DNA from: Roseovarius confluentis
GTDB taxonomy: Bacteria > Pseudomonadota > Alphaproteobacteria > Rhodobacterales > Rhodobacteraceae
Direction of reading: 5' to 3'
Assembly: GCF_002917925.1 (NCBI RefSeq)
Contig: NZ_PPFE01000011.1
Span: forward strand, 124,001 to 188,000
DNA: 64,000 nt
Shown here one piece after another: positions 17,592 to 26,112 of this stretch; the first letter of the stretch is position 1, and each line of letters opens with the position of its first letter. The position numbers and the translations under genes were made by a program. The notes under the pieces were generated by a model. It was not told the origin of the DNA and made no database searches. It saw only the letters and a list, made by a program, of their open reading frames with translations.

Positions 17592-18580
17592 TCACATATT
17601 TCCTCCTTTTCGACCCGTTTGGATATGCGATTTCGCCAGTGTCCCTTGTTTCCGTCAGCTTGGCCGCATGGTACTACATGCGCGGCCTCGCGCGATCCGC
17701 TCGTATTCGCGGGACGGTTTCTCTTTGGCGGCAGGCTATGTTCTTCGCTGGCTTGACCTGCATTTTCGTGGCCACGAATGCGTCTCTGGCTTCATTGGGG
17801 CACAGCCTCTTTTCGGTGCACCAGGTGGAACATCTTCTCCTTCGCCTTGCAGGACCACTGCTCATCGCTGTTTCGCAGCCGTGGCGCATCCTGCAAGCCG
17901 GTTTGGAAAGTCGGTGGCGTCGATACCTCGGCGCGCTGGCGAACGCCTGGTTCGTGCGGTTCATGGCGCATCCGGCAACCGCCACTGCCTTGCTCATCGC
18001 TTCGCTCTTCGTCTGGCAGATACCGGTCCTTTACGGACTTGCGCAGCGCATCGCGGCGGTCGAGCTGCTCGCACATCTGGCGATGGTGCTGGCAGGGATC
18101 TGGTATTTCGGCATGCTTTTCGACTGGAGGGATCCCCCTGCCGGTGCGCGACGCGGAGCGAGGCTGATCTCCGGTTTTGTGGTGATTGTTTCAAACATTT
18201 TTCTGGGTTCCCTCACGACACTTAAGGAGGTGGCCCTTTATGCCTCCTACCAAACGACAGGCACCGGCTTATCTGCAACTTTATCCGATGAAACGATTGG
18301 TGGCTACGTGATCTGGGTCCCATCCTCGATGGTGATGATCGCCGCGATCATTCTGGTCATGAACGGCTGGAACGCTGCGGAAGTGCGTCGCTGGGATGCG
18401 CGATACGAACTGACGCGCGCCTCGAACTCCGCCGCGCTCGAATTTCCGGAAACGGCCGAAGAGTTGCGTCTGAAGGTTGCAAAGCCAAATCGTGACATGG
18501 GCCGGACGCTCGCCCTGGGCGCGTTGGTCATGTTCTTGATCGTCATGATAACGGTGGTGACGATTGTGTATGCACTGTGA
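17588..18580 (+). CDS. CtaG-family (caa3-type) cytochrome c oxidase assembly factor
   Basis: This protein of about 330 aa has multiple membrane helices and the pattern of caa3_CtaG proteins: an FDPFGYAISP opening, HQVEHLLLRLAGP, a PVLYGLA segment and a late GGYVIWVPSSM. The family takes part in copper-dependent oxidase assembly. No ATG, GTG or TTG is well placed. A strong GGGAGGAG ribosome site (17577-17584) sits before ATA (17588), directly over the acylase stop, suggesting a non-canonical ATA start or an ATG lost by mutation; the in-frame ATG at 17462 lies deep in the acylase gene and has no support. Confidence 0.82.
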   Translation: MITYFLLFDPFGYAISPVSLVSVSLAAWYYMRGLARSARIRGTVSLWRQAMFFAGLTCIFVATNASLASLGHSLFSVHQVEHLLLRLAGPLLIAVSQPWRILQAGLESRWRRYLGALANAWFVRFMAHPATATALLIASLFVWQIPVLYGLAQRIAAVELLAHLAMVLAGIWYFGMLFDWRDPPAGARRGARLISGFVVIVSNIFLGSLTTLKEVALYASYQTTGTGLSATLSDETIGGYVIWVPSSMVMIAAIILVMNGWNAAEVRRWDARYELTRASNSAALEFPETAEELRLKVAKPNRDMGRTLALGALVMFLIVMITVVTIVYAL

Positions 18581-18704
18581 TCGTTGCCATCCCGCCAGCA
18601 CGCAATGCGCAGGCATGACGAGAACTGTTCACGAGGCACCTTGTCGCATCCCGCTTGCGGCTTGGCACGTTGTGATACGCGCCGAAATGATATAGCAAAC
18701 CGGT

Positions 18705-18875
18705 ATGGATGAGGGGACCGAAGCAACCGAGACGTCGGACCCTACGGCGAGCGATGTCAAGCGAACGACCAGATCGAGCAATCGAATGGTGCTCTGGATT
18801 TTGCTGTGCGTTGCCGGTCTCTTTTTCGCAACGGCCTTTGGCGTGGCGATATTGGTAAAATATGGCCCGTACTGA
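18705..18875 (+). CDS. Small single-pass membrane protein
   Basis: This 56-aa ORF has a Thr/Ser/Asp-rich soluble N-terminus (about 1-27), one membrane helix (about 29-50) and the end KYGPY. Its last 14 bases overlap the start of the third sco gene, which suggests coupling. No family is recognised; its place between ctaG and sco suggests a part in oxidase assembly (inference). Confidence 0.55.
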   Translation: MDEGTEATETSDPTASDVKRTTRSSNRMVLWILLCVAGLFFATAFGVAILVKYGPY

Positions 18876-19488
18876 CGCGACGATGACCCGCCGAGCGCTG
18901 CTCCGGCGCATGGGGTCCGCAGGACTGGTCGTGCCGCTGGCCGCCTGTAACGAGGCTGGATGGTATGGCGAGGATGTAAGCGGGCTTTTACCCGACCTGT
19001 CTTTCACCATGACCCGGGCTCAGGACGGGACGCGCGTGACACAGGCCGATTATGAAGGACAGGTCGTCGCGCTGTTCTTTGGCTTTAGCTTCTGCCCCGA
19101 TATCTGCCCGATGACACTCTCCAACCTGTCCGCTGTGGTCGATCAGCTGGGCGAGGACGCCGCGAAACTGTCGATACTCTTCGTTACAGTGGACCCCGAG
19201 CGCGATACGCCCGAGGTGATGACGGAATACGCCGCCGCCTTCACGCCGTGCGTTGACGGGCTGATCGGCACGCCCAACCAACTGGCCCGTCTTGCCCGGC
19301 GCCTCAAAGTCACCTACAAGATCGAATCACATCAGCCGGACGACTTGACCTATGATGTATCGCACGGCAAGTCTGTCTATGTTTTCGATGCGCAAGGCGA
19401 CGCGCGCGTCATATGGCCCGGTTTCGATACGCTACAGGCCGACATCGCTGGGGCCACCGGCGACATCCGTCGCGTGATGAGCGCCTGA
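18862..19488 (+). CDS. SCO1/SenC copper chaperone (third of three), lipoprotein-like leader
   Basis: This 208-aa SCO protein has FGFSFCPDICP and the late His in DVSHGKSVYVF. Unlike the other two it opens with a twin-arginine-like run (RRALLRRMG) and a lipobox-like LAAC, so it may be an exported lipoprotein and a substrate of the Lgt/Lsp/Lnt enzymes in this window. It is convergent with the second ctaG, 3 nt apart. Confidence 0.9.
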   Translation: MARTDATMTRRALLRRMGSAGLVVPLAACNEAGWYGEDVSGLLPDLSFTMTRAQDGTRVTQADYEGQVVALFFGFSFCPDICPMTLSNLSAVVDQLGEDAAKLSILFVTVDPERDTPEVMTEYAAAFTPCVDGLIGTPNQLARLARRLKVTYKIESHQPDDLTYDVSHGKSVYVFDAQGDARVIWPGFDTLQADIAGATGDIRRVMSA

Positions 19489-19491
19489 AGG

Positions 19492-20448
19492 CTAAAGGTC
19501 TGCGTTGGCGGCGCGCATGTTGCGCACCACCACCAAGAGGCCCAGAACGCTCATCATCGCGGGAGGAATCCAGATGACGATGCCGCCGATCTGCTGGTCG
19601 GTCACTGCCGAGATCGAAGGGAAATACCGTCCACAGAAGGCGTAATAGGGAAACAGGTCCACCGTGGCGAAAGAGATCAGTGCGCCCAGAATGATCTGCG
19701 GGAACATCACGCCCACGGCCAGCGCCGCGCGCCAGCCGAAGCGCAGCCGCGCGGGCGGCGCGGGACGGGTGTCCAGCACCAGCGCCCAGAACAGGATACC
19801 ATCCACCGCCATCGACCAGTTCATCATCTGGTACAGAACCGGGTCAAGCATGGCGGCGAAATGCACCGGCGGGATCAGCCAGAACCAGAACAGACCGACG
19901 AAGAGTATCACCGCTATGACGGGCTGCTGGATCGTGCGATAGATAACAATCACCAAGCGGCTGGCACAGAGCGCGCGCGACCATTCCGGCGCCCCCGCCA
20001 GCAGCACCGGGCCACCCGCGCTGAGCGCCAGCAGGACCGGGCCTACATGATGCATGGCGACGTGCTGCAACCGATTGGTGAAGAACATGCGTTGTGCGAG
20101 ATATTCGAACCCGGTCTGCGTAGCGCCCCACAGCAACACCAACCCCGTCCAGAAGGCCGCCTGCCGCAATCGGCTCGGGCGGTCTCCCGGCGCGGTCCGC
20201 CGGAGCCCGCGCGCGAACCAGAGCCCCGACAGCGTCACCGCGAGATAGATCAGCCAAGAGAATTGATAGGGCAGGATCGCCGGCATCTGCGCCGGAAAGT
20301 AGGTGGTTAGCGCCCAGAGAGCCGCGCCAAGCAGCACGATACTGCCATAGGCCAAAGTGTCGCTTGGCAAGGCATTGGCTTCGAGTTTCTGAATGGTCAT
20401 GGTCGCGATGGTCTTTTGATCGATTGGAAGACGCAACGCAAGAAACAA
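19492..20448 (-). CDS. CtaG-family oxidase assembly membrane protein (second copy)
   Basis: This protein of up to 318 aa with seven or more membrane helices has the CtaG-type features HVAMHHVGPVLLAL and GGIVIWIPPAMM near the C-terminus. It is only distantly similar to the copy at 17588. The true start may be the ATG at 20400 (MTIQKL), 16 codons in. The gap to mntR (20449-20677) carries no recognised gene. Confidence 0.82.
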   Translation of the reverse strand: MFLALRLPIDQKTIATMTIQKLEANALPSDTLAYGSIVLLGAALWALTTYFPAQMPAILPYQFSWLIYLAVTLSGLWFARGLRRTAPGDRPSRLRQAAFWTGLVLLWGATQTGFEYLAQRMFFTNRLQHVAMHHVGPVLLALSAGGPVLLAGAPEWSRALCASRLVIVIYRTIQQPVIAVILFVGLFWFWLIPPVHFAAMLDPVLYQMMNWSMAVDGILFWALVLDTRPAPPARLRFGWRAALAVGVMFPQIILGALISFATVDLFPYYAFCGRYFPSISAVTDQQIGGIVIWIPPAMMSVLGLLVVVRNMRAANADL

Positions 20449-20677
20449 GTATGTGGCAATTTGTGTGCCCGCCCTGTCAGAGCCTGAGGTGATGATCGGC
20501 CAATGATCAGCCGCAGGCCAAGCCTCCGCATAGCTCTGTCGCTATCGCACCGTCCCAGTTGCAGATCACTGTAATATGAGTTGGTCGTAAGTTTTCGCTT
20601 GCAGCGATCGTAACTCGATCTTTGGTGTAATATTTTTGAGGCTGTTGTTTCATTTTCGCGCAGAACCTATTGCGGCG

Positions 20678-21214
20678 TTAAGTATCACTCTGGGAAAGCA
20701 CGAGCGCTTGTTCGAATGCTTTCAGCGTTATCTCGCTGACGTGGTGTTCAATACCCTCCGCATCGCGTTCCGCGGTCCCTTCGTCGATCCCAAGGCTCAG
20801 GAGAAACGCGACTACGATCCTGTGGCGTCGACGGCAGGCCTCGGCCAACTCCCGCCCGGCATCGGTGAGGAAAATCGCGCGGTAAGGTTCCCGCCGCACC
20901 AAGCCAGCAGCCTTGAGCCGCGAGATGTTCTTGGTCACGGTTGGCGGCTTCACGCCAAGCCGCTCGGCGATCTCGACCGGTCTGGCCTCCCCGCGCGTCT
21001 CGATCAGTTCCGCGATCAGTTCGACGTAATCCTCCGCCATCTCGCTTTCATGTGCCTGACGCACGGTCGCAAAGCCATCGGCCTGCGCCTCGGGAGCCCG
21101 GTCGACCGCTTCGAATGGCTCACGCCCTTGTGATTGTAGCTTCGTCATGTCCGGACTTTGCAGCGAAACAGCGGGATTGACAACTTGTTTGCTTCGGGTA
21201 GATAAATTAGCCAT
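20678..21214 (-). CDS. mntR: MntR-like DtxR-family transcriptional regulator
   Basis: This protein of up to 178 aa has a winged helix (ARPVEIAERLGVKPPTVTKN) and a dimerisation/metal domain with the EGIEHHVSE signature of MntR. Members repress Mn2+ (or Fe2+) uptake genes when metal is bound. It is transcribed away from the peroxidase-ABC operon, and a 14-bp dyad overlaps its own start codon. The first 45 or so residues look unstructured, and the ATG for MTKLQSQ could be an alternative start. The metal is inferred from family resemblance. Confidence 0.85.
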   Translation of the reverse strand: MANLSTRSKQVVNPAVSLQSPDMTKLQSQGREPFEAVDRAPEAQADGFATVRQAHESEMAEDYVELIAELIETRGEARPVEIAERLGVKPPTVTKNISRLKAAGLVRREPYRAIFLTDAGRELAEACRRRHRIVVAFLLSLGIDEGTAERDAEGIEHHVSEITLKAFEQALVLSQSDT

Positions 21215-21220
21215 GTCTAA
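21207..21220. promoter_or_regulatory. MntR/DtxR-type operator dyad
   Basis: The inverted repeat TTAGCCATGTCTAA has TTAG/CTAA arms like DtxR-family boxes. It spans the mntR start codon and lies 23 bp upstream of the peroxidase-like gene start, so one bound dimer could control both directions. Confidence 0.6.
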
Positions 21221-21243
21221 CTTTTGCCTTGGAGACCGTGGTC

Positions 21244-23121
21244 ATGCGAAATATTATGAGAGTGCTGCTGGCCACACTCGCAATTGCGCTCCTCCTGTCT
21301 GGACCTGTCGCCGCGACGCCGGCCAAGGAGGCGCCTTGGCTTCCCGAGGCAGCGGCCTACCGTCTGACGCTCTTTCTTTTAAATCTCGAGCCTCGGCCCT
21401 GGGACATCACCGATACCGCCTGGACGGAACCCTACCGGGGTTCAGAATTCTCTGTCGGCGCGCTGGCGTGGCTGGACCGCGAAAGCGAAATCGAGCCCGC
21501 AGGTCTCTTGAAGGCCATGATGCGCGAAGACCGGCAGGCGGTTTTTGCCGAGGCGACGCGGCTCATCGCGCTCAGGATCGAAGAGGAACTGGACCGGGCT
21601 CTCGCGGCCGAAGAATCGGCGACGGCACAGCAGGCCGTACGAACGGCACGCGAACTCTACCGCGCGTTCGAGGACGGCGTTGCGGCCGCCGATTCGGAGG
21701 CTGCGAGACGGATCGGCCTGGCTTGGCTGGAGCTCAATAGCAGCACCGGGTTCTCTGGCGTACTTGGCGCAGGCTCGACATCTGCGGATCGCGAGACCAT
21801 GGAAGCGGCGCGCGCAGTGATCTCCAGCTATCTTGCGGAAAACTATCTTTTGGACAGCTTCGCTCCGCGTAGGGCGTTAAGCGCCCTGCCGGAAACCGCC
21901 GTGCTCAGCGGTCGCGCCATCGAGGTGCCACCAAGCCTGCCACCGGGCTCCGACATCTTCGATCAGAACCCGTTGCCACTGCTCGTCCTCAATTTCGAGG
22001 AGCAGGGCATCGACGAGACCGACCTGCCGCTCGTCGCTTACGGCGACATGCTGTTCGACAGCGCGCAGATCTTCGGAAGCCCCGCGCGCGATCTCGGGAT
22101 CACCTGCTCGACGTGTCACAACCGCTCGGACATAAACCAGCGGCTTTTCGTTCCGGGCGCAAGCCACCAGCCAGGCGCGATCGATGTCGACGGCGCCTTT
22201 TTCAACCCGATCTTCAACGACCGGCGCGACGACCCGCTCGACATTCCCAGCCTGCGCGGGCTGCGCTTCACCGGACCCTATGGCCGCGATGGCCGCTTCG
22301 CCTCCCTTCGCGATTTCACCCGCAACGTGATCGTCAACGAGTTCGGCGGGGATGAACCGACGCCCTTCGTGCTGGACGCTCTCGTCGCCTACATGCTCGA
22401 GTTCGACTTCCTGCCGAATTCCATGCTGACGAGTGATGGCCGCCTGACCGACGCGGCCCCAGAGGCCGCCCGGCGCGGCGAGGAGATCTTCAACACGCCC
22501 TTTGCCGGGCTCGGCGACCGCTCCTGCGCCAGTTGCCACGAGCCAGACGCGAACTTCCTCGACCGGCAGGCCCACGACATAGGCTCCGTTGCGCCGGCCT
22601 ATGAAGGTGCCCGTGCCGGTGCGCTGGACACGCCCACGCTGCTCGGCACGGCCTATACCGCGCCCTACTTCCATGACGGATCTCTGCCGACGCTGGCCGC
22701 TGTCGTGGACTGGTTCGACGAAACGAAAGCGCTCGGGTTGACCGGGGAAGACCGCGCGTCCCTGACCGCCTATCTCAAGACCGTGGGTGCGGCGGACGAA
22801 CCCTACGAGACGTTCGACACCGAGAATACCGCTTTCCGGCTGGCATTCGCCGAATTGACGACCTTCGCCTCGACACTCGACACGTTACTGCCGCGGCGGG
22901 ACGCAGAGCACATCCTGCTGCTAACTGACACCGTGGCCGCGGACCTCTCGGCGGACGCCAGCACCATGTCGAACCTTGCTGCGCGGCCCGAGGTCTACGC
23001 GTTGGCTGAGCGGCTGGCCGCGGTCGGCGCCGCCGTCCGTGCCGATGACTGGGCGGCCGCCGAAGCAAGCTGGACCGCGTTCAAGTCCGAAGCCGCCGCA
23101 ATTGAAGAGAGGGCATTCTGA
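21244..23121 (+). CDS. Di-haem cytochrome c peroxidase-like (MauG/CcpA family) periplasmic protein
   Basis: This 625-aa secreted protein has a signal peptide (about 1-24), a helical N-terminal domain (about 25-220), a di-haem peroxidase-type core with CSTCH (C288/C291/H292) and CASCH (C428/C431/H432), and a helical C-terminal extension (about 530-625). The core matches the CCP/MauG group, which reduces peroxides or oxidises protein residues or ligands. At 625 aa it is almost twice the classical CCP length. An upstream TTG at 21229 is less likely than the ATG 21244, which has GGAG upstream. Its stop overlaps the transporter SBP start, so it belongs to an MntR-controlled uptake operon. Confidence 0.85.
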   Translation: MRNIMRVLLATLAIALLLSGPVAATPAKEAPWLPEAAAYRLTLFLLNLEPRPWDITDTAWTEPYRGSEFSVGALAWLDRESEIEPAGLLKAMMREDRQAVFAEATRLIALRIEEELDRALAAEESATAQQAVRTARELYRAFEDGVAAADSEAARRIGLAWLELNSSTGFSGVLGAGSTSADRETMEAARAVISSYLAENYLLDSFAPRRALSALPETAVLSGRAIEVPPSLPPGSDIFDQNPLPLLVLNFEEQGIDETDLPLVAYGDMLFDSAQIFGSPARDLGITCSTCHNRSDINQRLFVPGASHQPGAIDVDGAFFNPIFNDRRDDPLDIPSLRGLRFTGPYGRDGRFASLRDFTRNVIVNEFGGDEPTPFVLDALVAYMLEFDFLPNSMLTSDGRLTDAAPEAARRGEEIFNTPFAGLGDRSCASCHEPDANFLDRQAHDIGSVAPAYEGARAGALDTPTLLGTAYTAPYFHDGSLPTLAAVVDWFDETKALGLTGEDRASLTAYLKTVGAADEPYETFDTENTAFRLAFAELTTFASTLDTLLPRRDAEHILLLTDTVAADLSADASTMSNLAARPEVYALAERLAAVGAAVRADDWAAAEASWTAFKSEAAAIEERAF

Positions 23122-23996
23122 TGCCAGTTCAACTGACCCGTAGAGCGATACTGACCTTGGTCGGCGCGGGCGCGGTGTCGTTGGCGACACCTCTCGCCGC
23201 GCAGGACACTGCGTTGCGGCTGGCTTTCATCCCGCAGGAGAACCCGGAGAAGCTGCTTGGCGATATCGAGGCTATCACCGGCTGGCTGGCCAGTGAGATC
23301 GGCGTCCCGGTCGAGGGGTTCGTTACCATCGACCACGCAGCGGCGGTCGAGGCGCTGCGAAACGGCGACGCGGATGTCTCCTTCATGGGCGCCCTGCCCT
23401 TCGTTCTGGCCGAGGCCGAGATCGGTGCCGTGCCACTCCTGTCCGAGGTCTACCGCGACGCGCCGAATTATACGGGCCGCATTTTCGTGCGGCGCGACAG
23501 CGGTATCGGCGCGCTCGCAGACCTGCGCGGACGCGACATCGCATTCGCGGATCCGATCTCGGAATCGGGCTATCTCTATCCGCTCGCCGAATTCGTAGAG
23601 GCCGGGCTGGTTAAAGGTCCCGGCGCAGCGGAGGAATTTTTCGGCCGCGTCTTTTTCGCGGGGGGCTACCAACAAGCCATGCAGGCAATCGCCGAAGGCT
23701 TGGTCGATGCCGCGGGCGCCAGCCAGTATGCCGACCTGCTTCTGACACCGCAGCAACAGGCGGAGGTAACCTGGATCGCGGAAAGCGCACCGATCCCGAG
23801 CCATTTGGTGATCGCTCGCCCTGGGCTCGATGCCGCTCTGCGGGACCGTTTTGTCGGCGCAATGCTGCGGCTCAACGAGCCAGAGCACCGCAACAAGCTG
23901 CGCTATCTTTATGGACCGGACGGCTACGTCAGGGCCGACGGCGCCGCCTATAACGGCGTGCGCGACATGGCGCGGCGATACGGGCTGTTGGAATGA
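23121..23996 (+). CDS. Phosphonate-type ABC transporter substrate-binding protein (PhnD-like)
   Basis: This 291-aa protein has a twin-arginine-like leader (LTRRAILTLVGAGA) and a PhnD-type periplasmic binding fold: LAFIPQENPEK, a GDADVSFMGALPFVLAE segment and DPISESGYLYP. True PhnD proteins bind phosphonates or phosphite, but no phn lyase genes are near. With MntR and a haem peroxidase as neighbours, the ligand may be a metal complex or another oxyanion (inference). Confidence 0.85.
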   Translation: MPVQLTRRAILTLVGAGAVSLATPLAAQDTALRLAFIPQENPEKLLGDIEAITGWLASEIGVPVEGFVTIDHAAAVEALRNGDADVSFMGALPFVLAEAEIGAVPLLSEVYRDAPNYTGRIFVRRDSGIGALADLRGRDIAFADPISESGYLYPLAEFVEAGLVKGPGAAEEFFGRVFFAGGYQQAMQAIAEGLVDAAGASQYADLLLTPQQQAEVTWIAESAPIPSHLVIARPGLDAALRDRFVGAMLRLNEPEHRNKLRYLYGPDGYVRADGAAYNGVRDMARRYGLLE

Positions 23997-24775
23997 GCAC
24001 TGCTATCCAAATCGACGACCTGAGTTTTGCCCATACGGGCGCGGACGTCCCGGCGCTGGAGCGGGTTTCGCTTAAGATTCCGACGGGCGAAAGCGTGGCT
24101 CTGCTCGGCCCGTCCGGGGCGGGCAAGACGACCCTGCTGGCACTGCTTGATGGCAGGCTCTTTGGCTGGCGCGGGCAGGTTTCGATCTTGGGCGCACCGC
24201 TCGATCCCGATCATCCGCCAATGCGCTCGCGCCGCCCGGATACCGGTTTCGTTTTTCAAGAGTTCGCGTTGGTCGAACGCTCCACTGTTCTGCGTAACGT
24301 CCTGAATGGCCGCCTGGGGCGCATGTCGCCGCTGCGGGCCCTGATGGGATCACCGACCAAGCACGATCTGGAGATTGCGCGCACGGCACTTGCCGATTGC
24401 GGCATTTCCGATCTTGCCGATCGCAGGGTCGACAGCCTCAGCGGCGGGCAGCGGCAGCGCGTCGCCATCGCGCGGTGTCTGGCGCAGGAACCACGGCTTA
24501 TTCTGGCCGATGAACCGGTGAGCAACCTCGACCCTGCGCGTGCAGGTGAGATCTTGGCGCTGCTGACCGGGGCGGCGCAAGCGCGCGGCGCGACGGCGCT
24601 GTTTGCGTCTCACCAACCCGACCTGGCGCGGCGTTTTGCGCAGCGTATCATTGGCATTCGTGGCGGGCGGATCGCCTTTGATGTGCCGACCTCCGAGTTG
24701 AACGAGGATGCGACAGCGGAGCTCTATCGGGAGGTTGAGCCAATCCCCGGAATCGGCCTCAGGGCGGTGTCCTGA
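23993..24775 (+). CDS. ABC transporter ATP-binding protein (PhnC-like)
   Basis: This 260-aa ATPase has Walker [10 protein letters not shown], a Q-loop (VFQEFALVE), the signature [13 protein letters not shown] and Walker B LILADEP. It overlaps the binding protein by 4 bp and the permease by 1 bp (TGATG), giving one transport operon. Confidence 0.93.
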   Translation: MSTAIQIDDLSFAHTGADVPALERVSLKIPTGESVALLGPSGAGKTTLLALLDGRLFGWRGQVSILGAPLDPDHPPMRSRRPDTGFVFQEFALVERSTVLRNVLNGRLGRMSPLRALMGSPTKHDLEIARTALADCGISDLADRRVDSLSGGQRQRVAIARCLAQEPRLILADEPVSNLDPARAGEILALLTGAAQARGATALFASHQPDLARRFAQRIIGIRGGRIAFDVPTSELNEDATAELYREVEPIPGIGLRAVS

Positions 24776-25533
24776 TGGCGTTCCGCGGGTTTGGCGGCTT
24801 TGCGACGAGTGGTCTGATCGCCGCGGCGATCCTGTGGTCCTTCGCGAATACCGATGTCGAGTTGTCGCGTCTCATGTCGGCCGGCCCGCGCATTGCCGAT
24901 TTCCTCGGTCGGATGTTTCCGCCTGACCCGACGGTGATGGCCGAGATCAAGAAGGGCAGCGCGGAAACGCTGAGAATAGCGATCCTCGGCTCCCTCGGTG
25001 CTGTGATCCTGTCCGTTCCCTTCGGCATTCTCGCGTCCGAGACGATGGTATCGCCTGCGGTGTTCCGGTCGATCCGAACGCTGCTTGCCTTCATACGGGC
25101 GATTCCGCTGATCCTCGTGGCCATGCTCATGGTGGGCGCTGTCGGGCTCGGGCCGCTGCCCGGCATCATCGCGGTCGCCTTTCATGCAACGGGGATGCTC
25201 GCCAAGTTCTATGCCGAGGCGATCGACGGCGTGTCCCGCGCGCCGATCGCCGCGCTGGAAAGCGCGGGCGCCGGGCCGCTCGTGCGGCTCAGATACGCGA
25301 TCTGGCCGCAGATGGCGCCGGTCGTCGCCCGCGACACGATTTTCCGGTTCGAGTTGAACCTGCGCGAGTCGCTGATCCTCGGCATTGTCGGCGCGGGCGG
25401 GATCGGCTTTTACATCCAGACCTACGTGCGCTCTTTCCAGTATGACAAGGCGGCCAGCGTCACGATTGCCGTCGTCGTCATGGTCATCGCCATCGAAGCT
25501 ATCAACGTCGCGCTGCGCCGTCGTTTTGCCTGA
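24775..25533 (+). CDS. ABC transporter permease (PhnE-like)
   Basis: This 252-aa protein with about six membrane helices has the permease EAA-like loop (EAIDGVSRAPIAALESAGAG) that docks on the ATPase. It ends the mntR-regulated operon and is convergent with an L,D-transpeptidase gene 3 nt away. Confidence 0.92.
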   Translation: MAFRGFGGFATSGLIAAAILWSFANTDVELSRLMSAGPRIADFLGRMFPPDPTVMAEIKKGSAETLRIAILGSLGAVILSVPFGILASETMVSPAVFRSIRTLLAFIRAIPLILVAMLMVGAVGLGPLPGIIAVAFHATGMLAKFYAEAIDGVSRAPIAALESAGAGPLVRLRYAIWPQMAPVVARDTIFRFELNLRESLILGIVGAGGIGFYIQTYVRSFQYDKAASVTIAVVVMVIAIEAINVALRRRFA

Positions 25534-25536
25534 CCT

Positions 25537-26049
25537 TCAGGCATAGATGTCGATCGGTGTCCCGTCCCTGACCATGGCGTAGATATCCTCGATCTGCCGG
25601 TCCGTGACGGAGATGCAGCCCGCGGTCCAGTCGCGTTTGTTCATCGGGTCGATCCCCTTGCGGGGCCCCCCGTGGATGAAGATGTCGCCACCCGGCGATT
25701 TTCCTTGCGCCTCTGCAAACGCGATGTCGGCTTCATTGGGATATGAGATGCCGATGGAGAGGTGGAAGAGGCTGTTTGGGTTGCGCCGGTCAATCAGGTA
25801 GGAGCCCTCCGGCGTGCGGCCGTCCCCCTCAAACTGCTTGTGGCCTTCGGGCGCGAAGCCCAATCCGATGGGATAGGTCCGCAAGACGTCATCCGCGCCG
25901 TCAAGAACTAACAGCCGCTGCGCCTTGTACATGCGTAACCGGGTCACTTGTGGTCCGTTGTACGACCGGAACTTGCTGGCACAGCCTGAAAGGAAGGCGG
26001 CCAAACCGCCCAACAGCAAGACCCGCCGTGAAATTCTGGTATTCACCAC
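25537..26049 (-). CDS. L,D-transpeptidase (YkuD), TAT/lipoprotein-type leader
   Basis: This 170-aa protein has a leader SRRVLLLGG ending in a lipobox-like LSGC and a YkuD domain with the catalytic IHGGP...DWTAGCISVTD (Cys near residue 149). It makes 3-3 peptidoglycan cross-links or attaches lipoproteins to the wall. The GTG start lies 63 nt downstream of zntA on the same strand, so it is probably read from the zntA MerR promoter. Confidence 0.88.
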   Translation of the reverse strand: MVNTRISRRVLLLGGLAAFLSGCASKFRSYNGPQVTRLRMYKAQRLLVLDGADDVLRTYPIGLGFAPEGHKQFEGDGRTPEGSYLIDRRNPNSLFHLSIGISYPNEADIAFAEAQGKSPGGDIFIHGGPRKGIDPMNKRDWTAGCISVTDRQIEDIYAMVRDGTPIDIYA

Positions 26050-26112
26050 TGCTCGACGCCCCTTTTGCGAGGTCTGGATGATGTCAGACGTTACCCTACC
26101 GAAACCGCCGGA

